NCBI GenBank assembly: GCA_003339415.1
Contig: PDHQ01000179.1
Span: 1-64,000, forward strand
Source of the DNA: Ophiocordyceps camponoti-saundersi (nom. inval.)
Taxonomy: Eukaryota > Ascomycota > Sordariomycetes > Hypocreales > Ophiocordycipitaceae
Reading direction: 5' to 3'
Length of the DNA: 64,000 nucleotides
The notes beneath the pieces are model-generated. The model had not been told where the DNA came from. It saw only the letters and a list, made by a program, of their open reading frames with translations, and did not search any database. A program made the translations under genes and the position numbers. Shown here piece after piece: positions 12,801 through 25,486 of this stretch (positions within the stretch are counted from its first letter, which is position 1; each line of letters begins with the position of its first letter).

Positions 12801-14400
12801 TAGTAATTAATCAAGGTAAATAATAAAGATTATTAAATTTATAGCCTTTAGCTATTTCTTTATTATTTATAAATAATTGTACTGTTTCTATGTAAATTAA
12901 AGCACTTGTTTTATTAAAGTAAGATTGTGATAGTATATTAATACCTAATTTAGGTATATAAAATATATTGTTTAGTTTATAATACTGTTTATTATTTTTA
13001 AACTGGAAAATAACGTCTCCAGCCCCCTTTACTATTATAGTATTTGCTTTTCCCCATTATACCTTTGTACTAATAAGCTTATAGTTAATTAATAATTCTT
13101 TATTAAATACTATATATTTTGTTGCACCTATATCGTAAAGGAAATACGTTATATTTTTATTATTACTATAGGTATTAGAGGTAGAAAAAACAGAATTTTG
13201 CATCTTTCGCAATCTATCACTATTAATATTTAAATCTATAGATCCTATAGTGTTATTATTAGTTATATTATTAATAGAAGGAAGAAAGGTATTATTTACC
13301 TATATAGGGACATCGATAAATTCGACTTCTTCGTTAGAATCAGATTATTCCCTTTATTCTTCTTTAACTTCTTCTTCTTCTTCGATCTCTTCTTCGTCCG
13401 AATTTTAATTCAGTTATTCGATCGTTTTTTATAAGAAGGACTGTTTTCTTCGTCGTTTTTCGAGCCGGTTTATAATAAGGATTTTTCATTTTCTTCAGAA
13501 TAGGACTAACAGGGGAATTCACAATAGCTGTGATTTTTTCCTTTGTTTTCCTCTCTTTCTAGGCTTTTAATAAAGCCTTTATTTACTATATTTTTCTCTT
13601 CTCTTCCGAAGAGGCATCCTTTTATTCCCACTAATCAGGGGCTTTATAGGGGTATAGGTACTAGCATGAATCTGCTTTATGCCTTTTGTTTTTGCAATTC
13701 GGGCAAAAAATAATTTCTTTCTTCTACTTATAAGGCTTCTTACCTTTATAAGAGGTATTTAAAACCTTCTTAGAAGTAGCCGAAGAAGCGTTTCTTTTCT
13801 CTTCGTCGATAAGGGAAGAAAAGAGGGTTTCGAGGGTATACGCCTTTTCGTCGTTTTATAAGGCTTATATAATATTCGTTATAAAGCCTCGATATTCGTT
13901 TCGTAAGCTTATAAGCGTTAAGCTTATTATAACGATTTTAGGTATTTCGATATCCCTAGAAAGAAGCTCTTCGTAGCTTAATTTTATCTTATTAAGATAA
14001 ACTTCTATATTACCTTCCGTATAATATATATTAAATAAATCCCCTATAAGAAGGAAATTCGACGTAAAGGAAGAGGGATTATAAAGGTCTTTTAACTTAT
14101 CCTAGGCAACTTTAGTATCTTTAATATACTTTATTTATGTTAAGGGACCGTTATCGATAAATAGCCTTATAAGGGCTAAGGCGTCTTCGGTTTTAACGTT
14201 GCCTTCTTACTATATAGCAAGTTAAAGTTTCTCGCGAACGAGGGCACTTTCTATACGTAAAGCCCACGCAGGATAATTCTTCGAGCCCTGAAGCTTCGAA
14301 AAATCGTACTAAACCTTAGAAGATATATTTCTTAGCTAAGGTATAGCTTATCTATCCGTAGGTATTTTTATTATTTTTTCTAGATTTTTTATAGCCTTTT
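9890..14400 (-). pseudogene. Copia F gag-pol remnant
   Basis: Minus-strand order from high to low coordinates. A gag part ends in an acidic stretch, with a CCHC zinc knuckle at 13,705-13,664 (CPNCKNKRHKADSC). An integrase HH-CC zinc-binding region lies around 12,725-12,590 (H-K-R-L-G-H, then C-K-E-C). The RT box Y-V-N-D lies at 10,875-10,864 (Y-V-D-D with one G to A change) followed by ILVAAK. The RNase H end reads D-N-I-A-D-I-F-T-K near 9,975-9,915. This is the Ty1/Copia order (integrase before RT). TAA/TAG and some missense changes break it. Confidence 0.92.
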
Positions 14401-14423
14401 TAAAGTAAGAGGAATTGCTACTA

Positions 14424-15098
14424 TATAAGTGCAGGATAGAAGTCGGACAGCACTTTCGATTAGTTTAAGGTCGGGAAGACAATTGATTGTCTGGCAATAG
14501 AGATTTAAATAATAGGATTATTAGATATGGAAGCGCGTTTAAATCGGATTAGAATAGTGGTGGTTTTATAATAATAGGTTAATAATAGAATTATTTAGAA
14601 GGTAGGGAAGAGAGTAAGTGATTGAAATTGCTGTTTACTAAGTAGCAGGAAAACCTCTTCTTTAAATACTTAATTTCTTATAAACGTAGTGACCTTTCCG
14701 GTTAAGGAGAGGGTTATTCTGTGTACTAGAAGATAGCGTATTTAGGAGTGTTTTCGGAAGTTCGGAAAGTATTATAGTTAGTTTAATATTCGGCTTTCCG
14801 TGTTACCTGTTTCCGTAGAGTCTATAAACGCCGACCGTGACGGATCCGTATAAGGTCTTAAAGGTCTATATTATTCTTAGCCTTAGAGGGCCGGAGCCTT
14901 ATATACGAAGGTAATAATATATTATGCTAGTGCTTTTAAGGTATAAAATAATAACCTTAGTTATTTATTTATATAATAAATATAATAAAATACTAGATTT
15001 TCTATATTATATTATAGAGTAGTTATTATATTTTTATATTAGTTATTTATACCTTTATTATTTATTATAAAGAATAAAAATTATTATAAGCACTTATA
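14424..15098 (-). repeat. Copia F 5' LTR (675 bp)
   Basis: Partner of 8,995-9,669; ends GCACTTATA and is followed by the duplication ATATA. On the coding (minus) strand it is the 5' LTR and contacts the primer binding site. Confidence 0.95.
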
Positions 15099-16402
15099 AT
15101 ATAAAATCCTAATATTCTATATTATTCTAGCACTAATTTTTCTACTTACTTAGCTTAAGGGGTATTTTATAATACTTAAGTAAGAGTTTTACTATAGCTA
15201 TTATCTTTCCCTTTTAGCTTTTTCTTCTTCTTATCTCCTATCGTATTTATCGGGATATCTTTATTTATATCTTTTCCTATACTTAAGTTTACGAGAATAC
15301 CCCTAGCGCCTTCTATATATTTATTTAAGTAAAGTTAGTATTTCTTAGCCGCTTTAAGGAAATATAAAGTTTATTTAAAAAATTAAGTAAAACCTTATAA
15401 GCGGTTAATAAATAAGGAGTACTTATAAGGTATATCGATAATAACTAGAAAATCTCGAAATATCGGGGAAAAGGCCTTACGTAGCTAAGTTAATTTTATA
15501 AAGTTATCTTATTTTATAAATCTAGCGGTAGTTACTAGGACCTCCTTAAATTTAGGAATAAAGTTATTAAATATCTACTCGTTACGGTAAACTAAGGTCC
15601 GGAGCCTATCTTAAGCCCTTTTTCGTTCCTAAATATTACTAAAAGTTCGATAAAGGAAATTAAAAAAGTCCTTTAGGCGCCTCTTTCTACTAAGGCTACC
15701 GGACTACTAGAAAGCTAATATTTTCTATATTTTATCCTCGGGAAGATAGTTTAGAATTTATACCTAAATATAATCCGTATTTCTAGCTTTACCTTAAGGC
15801 TTATTAATATTATATTAGTAGATTAATTAACTTATAAAAAAATAGAAGGAATTTAATAACCTATCTTACTTAGGCTAAGGTTTTTTTTACCTTACGAGGG
15901 CTATATTAATCTAAGCTTAGTTAGGCGTAGCTTTAGCGAAAGTTAGTTTAATAGGGTTTATTTATAGTATTTCCTTAAAGGCGTCCGTACGCGCGGCTAT
16001 AAGTTACTATATATATTCCGCTTCCTTCGTTACGAGGAAAGATATAGCTTATTATTAGATAGTAGATTACGCTTCCTATAATATAGCTTTTTACTCCGCT
16101 TTCCTATCCGCGAGAAAGGCGTTAGCTTATTTTTTAAAGTACTATTTTACGTATTTTAATATTTACCGATAGCGTTCCTCCCTATTTTTTATTATATATT
16201 ATATTACCTATACTTATTATTCTAATTACTAAACTTATAAGTCTCGCTATAAAGGTTATTAATACTTACTAAGGCTAGCTTAGGATTACTAAAGCCCTTC
16301 TATCTAGTTTTATAAGTTAGCTATTCTAATCCGATCTAATTTAATTAATTTATTAATATTAAAGATAAGGGTAGAAGTTTATAAGAAAAAGATACGTAAT
16401 TC
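15099..16402 (-). pseudogene. Gypsy C gag-side internal region
   Basis: Internal part of Gypsy C between Copia F and the 5' LTR. By position it should hold gag on the minus strand; I see no diagnostic motif in it. CpA/TpG is nearly absent and stops are frequent. Confidence 0.5.
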
Positions 16403-16702
16403 TATTAAGGGATTAGTTAAAAGAATACTTATTTACTAGGTTATATATAATAATAATTATATATAGAGAGCTTTTAAGAAAGCTATACTTTAACGTGCTA
16501 AATAGCTATATATACCGCTCTTTCTTTTAAAGCCTATTTGCCTTCCTATTTAACTATCCTTCCTATTCTATTTTATTTAATCCTTCCGCTATAAGCCTCT
16601 AAGCTAGATAGCGGCAGCCTTATCGTTTAATCGTAAGGCTAATTCGTAAGTCTAATATTTAGGTCTATAACCCGAATATAATATAAGGGCTAGACCTTAA
16701 CA
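16403..16702 (-). repeat. Gypsy C 5' LTR (300 bp)
   Basis: Partner of 2,945-3,244. Begins TATTAAGGG and ends TTAACA, an unmutated CA terminus. Followed directly by the target duplication TTATT (16,703-16,707). Confidence 0.92.
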
Positions 16703-16725
16703 TTATTATTTTATTATAAAGCTTA
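16703..16725 (+). mobile_element. Family B copy 1, middle sliver between Gypsy C and Gypsy D
   Basis: Twenty-three bases of family B left between the two insertions: TTATT (the C duplication), then ATTTTATTATAAA and GCTTA (the D duplication). With C, D and one copy of each duplication removed, the sequence matches the undivided B3 copy read on its minus strand around 55,150-55,200. Confidence 0.85.
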
Positions 16726-16974
16726 TATTAAGGTTTAACATTTTAATACTCTTTTATAAAGCTAACTTTAATAATATAAATTAACTTAGGAGGTTTTAAA
16801 ATATATATAATATATATACTTAGGGTTATAGTCTATATATAGCCCGCGCGCAGCCCGCGCGCAGCGCTAACTAATTATATACGCTTATATATATCTCGCG
16901 CTCGTTATACGCGCGGACTTAACTAAGCACCTTTACGTAACTTAGCTATTTAAGCGTAGCCCGAATCCCTTATA
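16726..16974 (-). repeat. Gypsy D 3' LTR
   Basis: Direct repeat of 23,387-23,636 with transition differences and one 1-bp indel. Holds a tandem GCGCGCAGCCC-type CpG island-like core near 16,845-16,865 that has survived because RIP here spares CpG. Confidence 0.92.
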
Positions 16975-17324
16975 TACCCCGCCGCTTTAAGGAAAAAAGT
17001 ATTTCCGGCCGCGGTATATACGCGTATAAGGTATAAGCTAAAATATCCCTTATATAGAAAATTTTTCTTTCTTCTTTTTTCTTTTTTCTCCTTAAGCTAA
17101 TTATATTATTTTTCTTACTAAGTAAGTTTTTTATTTTTACTTATAAGTTTATTAGCTCGCTATTATATTCTTATAGTTATTTTTTATATAATTATTTTTA
17201 TTTTATTTTTTTTATTATTATTTTTTATTATTATTATTTTTTAAGCTTTCTATAGTTATTAAGTTATCTTTTTACCTTATTAATATATTAATTAATTAGC
17301 TATAACTATTATCTTATATAATAA

Positions 17325-18370
17325 GCAGATATACTATAAAGAGAAACTTAGATAATAAAAGTATTACTATATTATAAAAGGTAGAATATTTATATACGCT
17401 TTATACTTAAAACTTTTATAATAGTTATAATATTAACTATTAATAAGGCTATAAGGCGGCCTATAAAGTATATAAATTATAGCGAAGATAATACTTTTAA
17501 AGAAAGCACCTATTCGCTATAAATATACGCTTACGCTAAGCTATTTATAATCTATATATAATAGTTAAAGAAAAATAAGCTATCGCCTTACTTACTCGCG
17601 CTTATATTAAAGAAATCCTTAGCTACCGCGCTTACTTAACGCTTAAGTTTATTACTCGTATTAATTACTTATAAGCTATATTAGCTATAGCTTATATTAC
17701 TTTATGCCTAGTAATAAACTTTTACGCCCCCGCTATACTTAACTAATAGTATTTCTCCGCGCTTATCCCCGCCGCTAATAATATAATTACTATCCCCGCC
17801 CTTTATACCTTAACTTATAGTATATTTATAATAATAATATAATACTATTAATAATAATAATAATAATAATAAGGTATATTTACCTCTAAGCTTAATTCCT
17901 TTATAGCGTAAAAAAAAGCTTCTTTTTAAGGGTAAAAAGAATATTAGCGCTAAATCCTTAATTAATAGCGTAATAAGTAAGCTATTTATATTATAAACTA
18001 CTAAGCTAATATTAACGCGTATAAGCGTAAAAATAAGGAATATAATAATATCTTATAGTAAATATTTATAGCGCTTATTAGTTTATATAAACTACTTAGC
18101 TTAGGTAATACTGCTCTCGCCGCCTTATAATACGCTCCCGTTACTAATTTATACGCGTTACTTAGCTTATAATTATCGGCCGCTTACGCGTATTATTTAT
18201 TTTCCCCCCCCTTTTTATACTAAAAAAGTAGATTTACGCTTAATAATAAGTATACCGCGCGTAGCGCGAGGGCTAGATAAGGAGAAATCTCGCTATCGTT
18301 ATTATTATATATATTTCCGCCGCCTTATAGTTCGCCCTCCCTTACCTAAAAATATACTTATTATAAGTTA
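17325..18370 (+). pseudogene. Extra antisense ORF remnant in Gypsy D
   Basis: Between pol and the 3' LTR, running opposite to pol. From about 17,330 to 17,845 a plus-strand frame has few stops, all TAA/TAG, clustered where Gln, Trp or Arg codons would fall. It reads as an Arg/Lys-rich N-terminal part followed by Ala/Leu/Ile-rich helices. After an (AAT)n run at 17,845-17,875 a second open stretch with Lys-rich and Pro-rich parts continues to about 18,370, perhaps after a frameshift or intron. I do not recognise the family, and it does not obviously resemble the extra frames of elements C or H. Confidence 0.4.
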
Positions 18371-18599
18371 ACGCTAGCGCTTACTTATAGCTAATATTAT
18401 AATAATCTCCTAAGCTAATTAACTATTATAAATAATTTTATTACTAAGATAAATAATATAAATATTAGCTAAAAGCTAATATAAAAAAAAGATAGAAAAA
18501 GATAAGGGGTAAAAAGGGGGTAAAAAGGTTATTTTATATAGGGGAAATATTACTTAATAAAGATAATTAGCTTAAAGAAAAAAGTAAATAAATATATAG

Positions 18600-21500
18600 T
18601 TAAGTTTATTTTAAGCTATTATAAAAGCGTATATTACCTTATATAAACTTAAACTAATTTAATATTATATAGTAATTAAGATTATTAAGTCGCTTTTACG
18701 TAAAAGTAACGTAGCTTTTCTATTTTATAAGGATAAGATAATAAAGCGGATTATTTAGTAAGTAGCGGCCTTTTATATTTTTCGTAATAAGGATTTTCTT
18801 AACCTTATATTTATTAAGAGATAAGTTATTATAAGAGAGATATAAAAAGGGGTCCGGCTAGGAGTTAGCTAATAATCAAGAAAATAAAAAATTATTAATA
18901 GCGTATTTAATAAGGTTAATATAAAAAGTAAAGTAAATACTAAGTAATATATTTAAAATAATAATAAGTAATAATAATATAGCTATTACCTTATACTTAC
19001 TTTTAAAATAATTTAGCTTCTAAGATAAATAGTTAAACTATATATATATAAAATTAAGCTATATAAAATTACTTACTTAAAACTATTCCGTAAGGTAGCG
19101 GGACTTATTAGATAAATTTTCTTACTATTACTAAGCTTAAGTAATAAAAGCTTAAGCTAGCTTAATATTATTATAAAGGTAATAAGTAAATACTATAGCT
19201 TAACTTTTTAAAAATAAGATTAAGGCGATAATTTTAAGTAAATAATTAAGGAGGGTAATATCGAAGCTATAAAGTAAGTAGTTAAGACTTACGCTTATTA
19301 TAGATAAGTCCTAGTTATTTAAAGTAAGCTAATATATTAGTAAATAGTAAAGTTAGTTAAATTATAAGAAGAAGATTATATAATATAAAATTACTTATAT
19401 TTTCTAATTTATATATTTTATACTATTATTAGTTTAAGGATAGTAAGCTATAAAGAGGAGCTTTTATATTTTAATAAAGTAATAAAAAGTAAAGTAAAAA
19501 TAACTTATTTAATTTAACTTATAATTAAAGATTAACTCCTAAAAGAAGCTATAAAATCGCTACTAATACTAAATAAAGCGTTTAGCGTATTACTTAGTAT
19601 TTATTAATATTATAGCTTTAAGCTAAATATACTTAGGAAGATAATTAATAATAATAATAAGAAAATAAGGCTAAGATTTATTAAAAGTAAGAAGCTTAGT
19701 TATAAAGTTTACTAAGAGAGTAGTTTAAAATTATTTAAGTAAGGGTAATAGCTAAAGTAATTTTTAGCGCTATTAGTAATTTAAGTAATCCTTATAATAA
19801 TAATAATTATAGATAAAATATACTATATTTATAAATATCTTATCTTAGTAAAACTCTTATTAAAAAAATATAAAAGTAATATTCTTATTTAAAATATCCT
19901 ATTATAAAGGAGTTATATATTTATTAGATAAGTATAATAATAAAAAGTTTTTACTTAGGAACTTAAAGATAGCCTTAAAACTATAATTACTTATAAGTAA
20001 AGAGGGAGTAATTTATAATCTACTTATAAGTGCTAGCCTCTAGCGGAAATTTCTAAGTAAAGGAATAGATCGCTTAGTAGCGGATATTATAAAGTAAATT
20101 AATATAAAAAGCTACTAACTAAAGTCCTTATAAGGTTTTATTTTTAAAAAAAGCTAAGGTATTAAAGGTAAAAGGCTAAGTAAAAAGGGTATTAGGCGGG
20201 GCTAAGCTAGACTAAACTAGATATAACTTAAAAAAATAAATAGAAATAAGCTATATAATCTAGCTATAACGGTCCTTTATATTACGGTATTCCTACTCCT
20301 TTTAAGAGAGAGTATCTAGCCGGGACGCTTATATACTAAAATAATATTAAAGTTAGAAATTAAAAAAAGTAAGTATCTTAGCTTAACGCGCTTAATATTC
20401 CGTTATCGCTTTAAGCGTAGTAAAATACTTAAGGGCCTTATAATTAGTTAAAATCGAAAATAGCTAGGCTATACTATATAGCTTAATAAACTACGCTTTA
20501 AGGTAGGAAATAATAATAAAAAGATTTTTATTATAGATTATATAATTTCGCTCCGCGGGGAGAAGTTTCTTAAAATAATATATAATTAGCTAAAAAATAT
20601 AGTCCGCGCTAACTTAGGATAAGTAGCTATTTATAGCCTTACCGGAGTAATTAGCTTTTATAATTATATTATAATTAAGGTTTTACTAGGCGAGAATAAA
20701 AGCTAATATAAAGGTAAATAAAAATATATTAAAAGTTAACTAATACTTATTAGTTTAATAAAAAAGGGCGCCTTACTTTATAAAGTTAATAAGCGGGGCT
20801 ATAAAATTAAAGAAATAAAATATAAAATTATAGTAAAAGTTAGTAAACTTTAGAAAATTATAAACGCCTTAAATATAAGTTAGCGCCTCCTATTTAAAAA
20901 TAGTAGAAACCTTAATAAGGTCCGGTTTTACTTTTTTACTAATATAAATAATAAAACTTAAATACTTAACCTTATAAATAGTAAAGTTATACTTATTAAA
21001 ATTAAGGAAAAGCTTAGCTTAGCAGAGATATAATAATATAATATATATTTTACGCTAATAATTAAAATATAAGCTACTTAAGTAAATAAAAATATTATCT
21101 AAGTATATTATAATAAAGTCCCTTAAGAAATCGCTTAAAGTAATATTAATATAATATTAAAATATAGTAGGGGTACTTATAAGACTAAAAAGGTAAATAA
21201 GGTACTTAAAGAGGCTAAACTATATACGGAAAGTAATTAGATATTTATTACTTTTTATAATATATAGCTTATAAAAAGTAATATAAATATTAAGCTTTAT
21301 AAATTAGTAGGCGCTAAAAAGGCTATAAAGTATCTTCTTAATAAGGGGAAAAAAGTACTAGTTTTACTTTATTATTTTATTTAAAGCGCGATAATTAATA
21401 TAGAAATACTACCTATTACTAAGCTTTTTAGTAAGTAAAATAAAAGCGGTAGCGGATAAAAAGCTAGCGTAAATTTACCTTTTATCTATTAAGTTAATAA

Positions 21501-23386
21501 TCTATTTACAAACTTTAAGAAAATATTTATAAAGTATATTATAAAGTAGCCCCTAAAGTAAGGGAGGTAAAAAGCCGTTAAGCTATTAGCAAAGCCAGAT
21601 ATAATAATTATAATTACCGCGGTAAGGGGGTAAGACGCTCGCCTTCTCTTTATTAAAAAGGTCGGCGAAATCTAACGCCTTAAGAGGTAAAGAGGGGGTT
21701 TTAGTTAAGGAGGATATAATAATATATAAAACGTAAAAAAAATCCCGAAAACTAATAATAAGGAACTAATAGCTTATCCGCTACTAAGACTTATATTAAA
21801 TAAAGACTATAAAGATAAAACTAAAAATAGCTATAATAAAGTAATTAACTTACTAAGATTTAAAATAAAGGATAACTAAATTACTAATAAAGTATATTTT
21901 AACCTCCCGCTTACTAAAGTATAGTAAGATATTATTATACGCTACTTAAGGAGAGCTAAGAATTAAATCTTAAGTAAAGCTTAAGATTAAATATATTATA
22001 ATAAGCGATTATTAGCTATTAATATTAGCTATAAAGCGAATAAAATAGCGGATAGATAAGTATAGCTTAAAGCGTATATTATATTAATAGTATATTTATA
22101 TTATAATATAAATTACTTATAAATAAGGGAGGGAAATCCGCTTAAGCTAATAGCGCTAAATAAAAAATTCGCTTATAATAGTATAGTAATTATAGCTACT
22201 ATCCGCTTACGTAGTAATAAAAAATATAAAATTTATTAATATAAGGAAAAGGAGAGAAAGTAAGTTTATATTTTAATTAATATTTATAAAATAATTATTT
22301 AATATTTTATAAGCTATAATACCGCGCGAATCCTCCTCTTATAAAAAACTTAGTATAAAGGGGACTTATTTCCTTAATCTAAAGCGGGGTCCTCCTCCTT
22401 TTTTATAATATTAGCGAAATAAACTAAAGATATTAGAGGTAAAAAGTTAAGCTTATACTTATATAAAAAATAGCTAATATTATTATAGTAAAGGTAATAG
22501 CTATTAACGCGTTATTTTGCGATTTTATTATTATTAACTTAGGCCGCCTAGCGATAGTTCTTATTACCGCGGCTAAACTAGCTATAAGAAAAAAGACCGC
22601 CGCGCTTACTAAAATATAGCTAAATATTAGTTTAATATATATTAATTATCGAAATATTTAAAAATAGCTTAAAAGTATAAGGTAAAAATACTTAGCTTTT
22701 ACTTTTAAAGTAAAATAACTTAATATTTATAATAATAGCGCGGATTTATATAATAATAATAATATACTTAATTAAGAGAATATTACGCCTTATATAATAT
22801 TAGCAAAAAGCTAAGGTAAAAGTATAATAAAAGCGTATAATTTTAATTTTATTAGCTTACTTAATATTATCTGCTAAAATAAGCTTAGCTTTAAAATAAA
22901 TAAAGAAGTTAAAAAAGAACTTAGAAATACCTTATATAAGGTACTTTAGCTCCGTTATAATAGTTTAGCGCTAGTAGGGGTTAGTAAATATAATATTAAA
23001 GTAACCTAAGAAGTAATTAAGGTTATACTTATACTCGCCGCTTTACTCGAAGAACGGGGCTATTTTAGCTTAAATAATAAAAAAAAGGTATTAATATAAA
23101 AATACTTACCGGTTATAAGTATTACTAATAAAAGCCTAATTTACTTATAGCTTATAAAATATAAGGGAGCGCTATATTAGAAAGAGATTCTTATTACTAT
23201 TAAATAAAAACCTAATTAGTAGCAGCTTATAATAAAAATATAACTACTATTATTTAAGTAGTTATATAAACTTATATTATCAGCGTATAAAGTTTTATAA
23301 TTTTATAATTATAGCTTATTACTCTAAAAACTAAGCGATAATAGCTTATTAAGTATTAGTATTATTTATAGTTAAAGTTAATTTAT
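18600..23386 (-). pseudogene. Gypsy D gag-pol remnant
   Basis: On the minus strand the RT core reads P-F-G/S-L-I-S-x-P-T-x-F, then about 20 residues later I-I-I-Y-L-D-N with the catalytic Y-L-D-N (Y-L-D-D before mutation) at 21,105-21,094. This is a typical Ty3/Gypsy RT. Integrase and gag are expected at lower and higher coordinates respectively, but I did not find unambiguous motifs there. Dense TAA/TAG. Confidence 0.8.
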
Positions 23387-23636
23387 TATTAAAGTCTAAT
23401 ATTTTAATACTCTTATATAAAGCTAACTCTAATTAATATAAATTAACTTAGGAGGTTCTAAGGTATATATAGTATACGTACTTAAGGTTATAATCTATAT
23501 ATAGCTTACGCGTAGCCCGCGCGCGGCGCTAACTAATTATATACGCTTATATATATCCCGCGCCTATCGTGCGCGCAGACTTAACTAAGCACCTTTACGT
23601 AACTTAGCTATTTAGGCGTAGCTCGAATCCCTTATA
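23387..23636 (-). repeat. Gypsy D 5' LTR
   Basis: Partner of 16,726-16,974; starts TATTAAAG, ends CTTATA, followed by the duplication GCTTA. Confidence 0.92.
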
Positions 23637-24440
23637 GCTTACGCTAATACTTTTTTTATAATAAGAGTATAATCTTTACTAATTAAATATACTTTTTCTC
23701 TAAAAGTAATATAAAGCTATTTTAAATTAAACTAAAGCTTATAAATAATATTTTAAAATATTATTATAATATTACCGCTAGGTAATTTCCTTATTATAAA
23801 AGCTTAGCTTTACTTATAAAATTTATAATTAATATTTATTATAATTATTCTAAAGCTTTAAACTTAAAATAAAATAGTAATAAAGTTAAATTAAATTATA
23901 AGCTATTATTTATATTATTTAAGAATTTATTTCTTAATAGTTTTTTTTAACGCTTTAGCTATAGTTATAGCTTATATTAAAAAAGTTTTATTTCCCTTTA
24001 AGCTATAAAAAAAAGAGAAAACTATAGCTATAATAGCTAAAAAGATATTATTAATTAAAAGAATTAAAGTAAAAGGTATACCTTCCTAAACTCTCTTAAT
24101 CTTTAATATTTATTTAATAATTATTTATATAAAAATAAAAGTATTTTCTAAAATAATCTTATAAATATTTACCTTAGCTTTTAATAAAATAATAAATATA
24201 ATAAACTTTTAAGTTAAAAATTATTATAATTCGAAATAAAGCTATATTTTAAGTAAAAGATTTTATAATTATAATTAATTTATATAATATTACCCTCCCT
24301 CTTAGAGTTATTTTAAGCGCAGCTTATTATTATTATAAGGTAATAGAGAGAGTAAAGTCCGCTTATAATATAAAAATAAAAAGTTTATATATATATTACT
24401 ATAAGCGCGGATTTTATAAAATATATAAAAAATATTAAAT
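23637..24440 (+). mobile_element. Family B repeat, copy 1, right part
   Basis: Continues family B after Gypsy D. It matches 52,975-53,760 directly and 54,386-55,190 and 59,071-59,880 in reverse complement. Ends near AAAATATATAAAA, the far terminus shared with the other copies. Contains the conserved CCCTCCCTCTTAGAG and AAGCGCGGA segments near 24,293 and 24,404. Confidence 0.8.
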
Positions 24441-25486
24441 ATTCTATTAATATTAGTTAAGAGTTAAACTAATAATTAGCTATATATTATATTTAATTAT
24501 ATAAAAAGTATAATTATACCCGCAATAGGTACGCACTTAGAAATAATAGTAAGTTACTTATAAATTCGTAATTAGCTTAAAAGTTTAGCTTAAGGTTATA
24601 GCGCTCCCGCCCCTTAACTAAAGTAATAGTAAATGTAAAGGGAGAAAGCGTAATAAGAGGAATCTAAATAACTTTTAAGCGCGACTAGGCGTAAAGCTAG
24701 CCGAATCTGCCTATAATCTAGTTAATAATAAATAAAATATAAGAAACTTATAGGAACCTTTTTAAGTCCTCTCTAATATTTTAATAAAATAGCTTTATAT
24801 AACTTTATTAAGCCTCGCTTTAGTGGATTTATTTTAACTAATTTAAGCTATAATAAAATAATATATAGACTAATTTAAATAGAAATTAAAACGCGCAGAA
24901 TTAGCTAAAACTAAAGCTTTATATATAAAAAATATTAAGTATATTATTATTAAAACCTTATAAGAAGTAATTTTTATAGATATTACTAGTAAATTAAATA
25001 TCGAAGATATAAATATAAGTTATATTAGCTTTATAACCTTATCTTAAACTTAAGAAATAAATCTTACTTTAATATTAAAAGGAAATTATTATATATTTTA
25101 ATAATATCTTAGATAATATTACTAATAAGATACTTAAAAATATAATATAAGCTATTAATTATATTTTAAAGATAATCTTTTACTTAGCTATCCGCCGCCT
25201 TAATAGTAAAGATATAGCTATTATATTTAACTTTAATATTATAAAGTTTACTTAAGACTTTTTTTAAGTTAAGATTTTTTTTAAATTAGATATTATTATT
25301 ACTAACTGCTTATATAATATTATTATTAAAAGGCTTTCTTTTATTTTAATTATAAAAGATTAGGATAATCTTATTATAAAAATTATATAAGTTAATAAAG
25401 TTACTATTACTAAGCTTAGAGCTTTAAAATCTATATTAGGAGCTACTTAGATAGTAATTATTATTAAACTAATTTACCTTACTAAT
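24441..25486 (+). mobile_element. Tad1-like LINE, left part (probable ORF1 region)
   Basis: AT-rich segment directly left of Copia G and therefore the left half of its target. Its partner resumes at 42,988, where the LINE EN-RT frame follows in plus orientation, so this part should contain ORF1. No ORF1 motif is certain. It keeps a few CpA/TpG around 24,520-24,720. The junction carries CTAAT/ACTAAT (25,481-25,486), repeated at 42,982-42,987. Confidence 0.5.

Larger units (their letters stand above)
8995..15098 (-). mobile_element. Copia F LTR retrotransposon, lightly RIP-mutated
   Basis: Two 675-bp LTRs (8,995-9,669 and 14,424-15,098) flanked by ATATA (8,990-8,994 and 15,099-15,103). LTR ends are inverted: TGTAAGTGC at the start, GCACTTATA at the end. 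Coding is on the minus strand. Unlike the host element, CpA and TpG are common here, so this insertion has seen far fewer RIP cycles. It is still inactivated by stops. A polypurine tract (AAGGGAGGC on the minus strand) adjoins 9,669. A primer site (TAGTAGCAATTC on the minus strand, 14,423-14,412) adjoins the other LTR. Confidence 0.95.
2945..16702 (-). mobile_element. Gypsy C LTR retrotransposon, RIP-mutated, split by Copia F
   Basis: Bounded by two 300-bp direct LTRs (2,945-3,244 and 16,403-16,702) and by the 5-bp duplication TTATT (2,940-2,944 and 16,703-16,707). LTRs begin TATTAAGGG (TG to TA by RIP); the right LTR still ends in CA. Recognisable pol motifs lie on the minus strand, and a polypurine tract abuts the left LTR on that strand, so 2,945-3,244 is the element's 3' LTR. 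Copia F occupies 8,995-15,098. Without it the element is about 7.65 kb. It carries an extra antisense frame between pol and the 3' LTR. Confidence 0.92.
16726..23636 (-). mobile_element. Gypsy D LTR retrotransposon, heavily RIP-mutated
   Basis: LTRs at 16,726-16,974 (249 bp) and 23,387-23,636 (250 bp), duplication GCTTA at 16,721-16,725 and 23,637-23,641. LTRs begin TATTAA (TG to TA) and end CTTATA (CA to TA), with a CpG-rich centre (GCCCGCGCGC). The RT catalytic box is on the minus strand, so the left LTR is the 3' LTR; a purine-rich stretch (GCGGCGGGGTA on the minus strand) adjoins it. Element length is 6.9 kb. A related solo LTR lies at 57,473-58,365. Confidence 0.92.
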
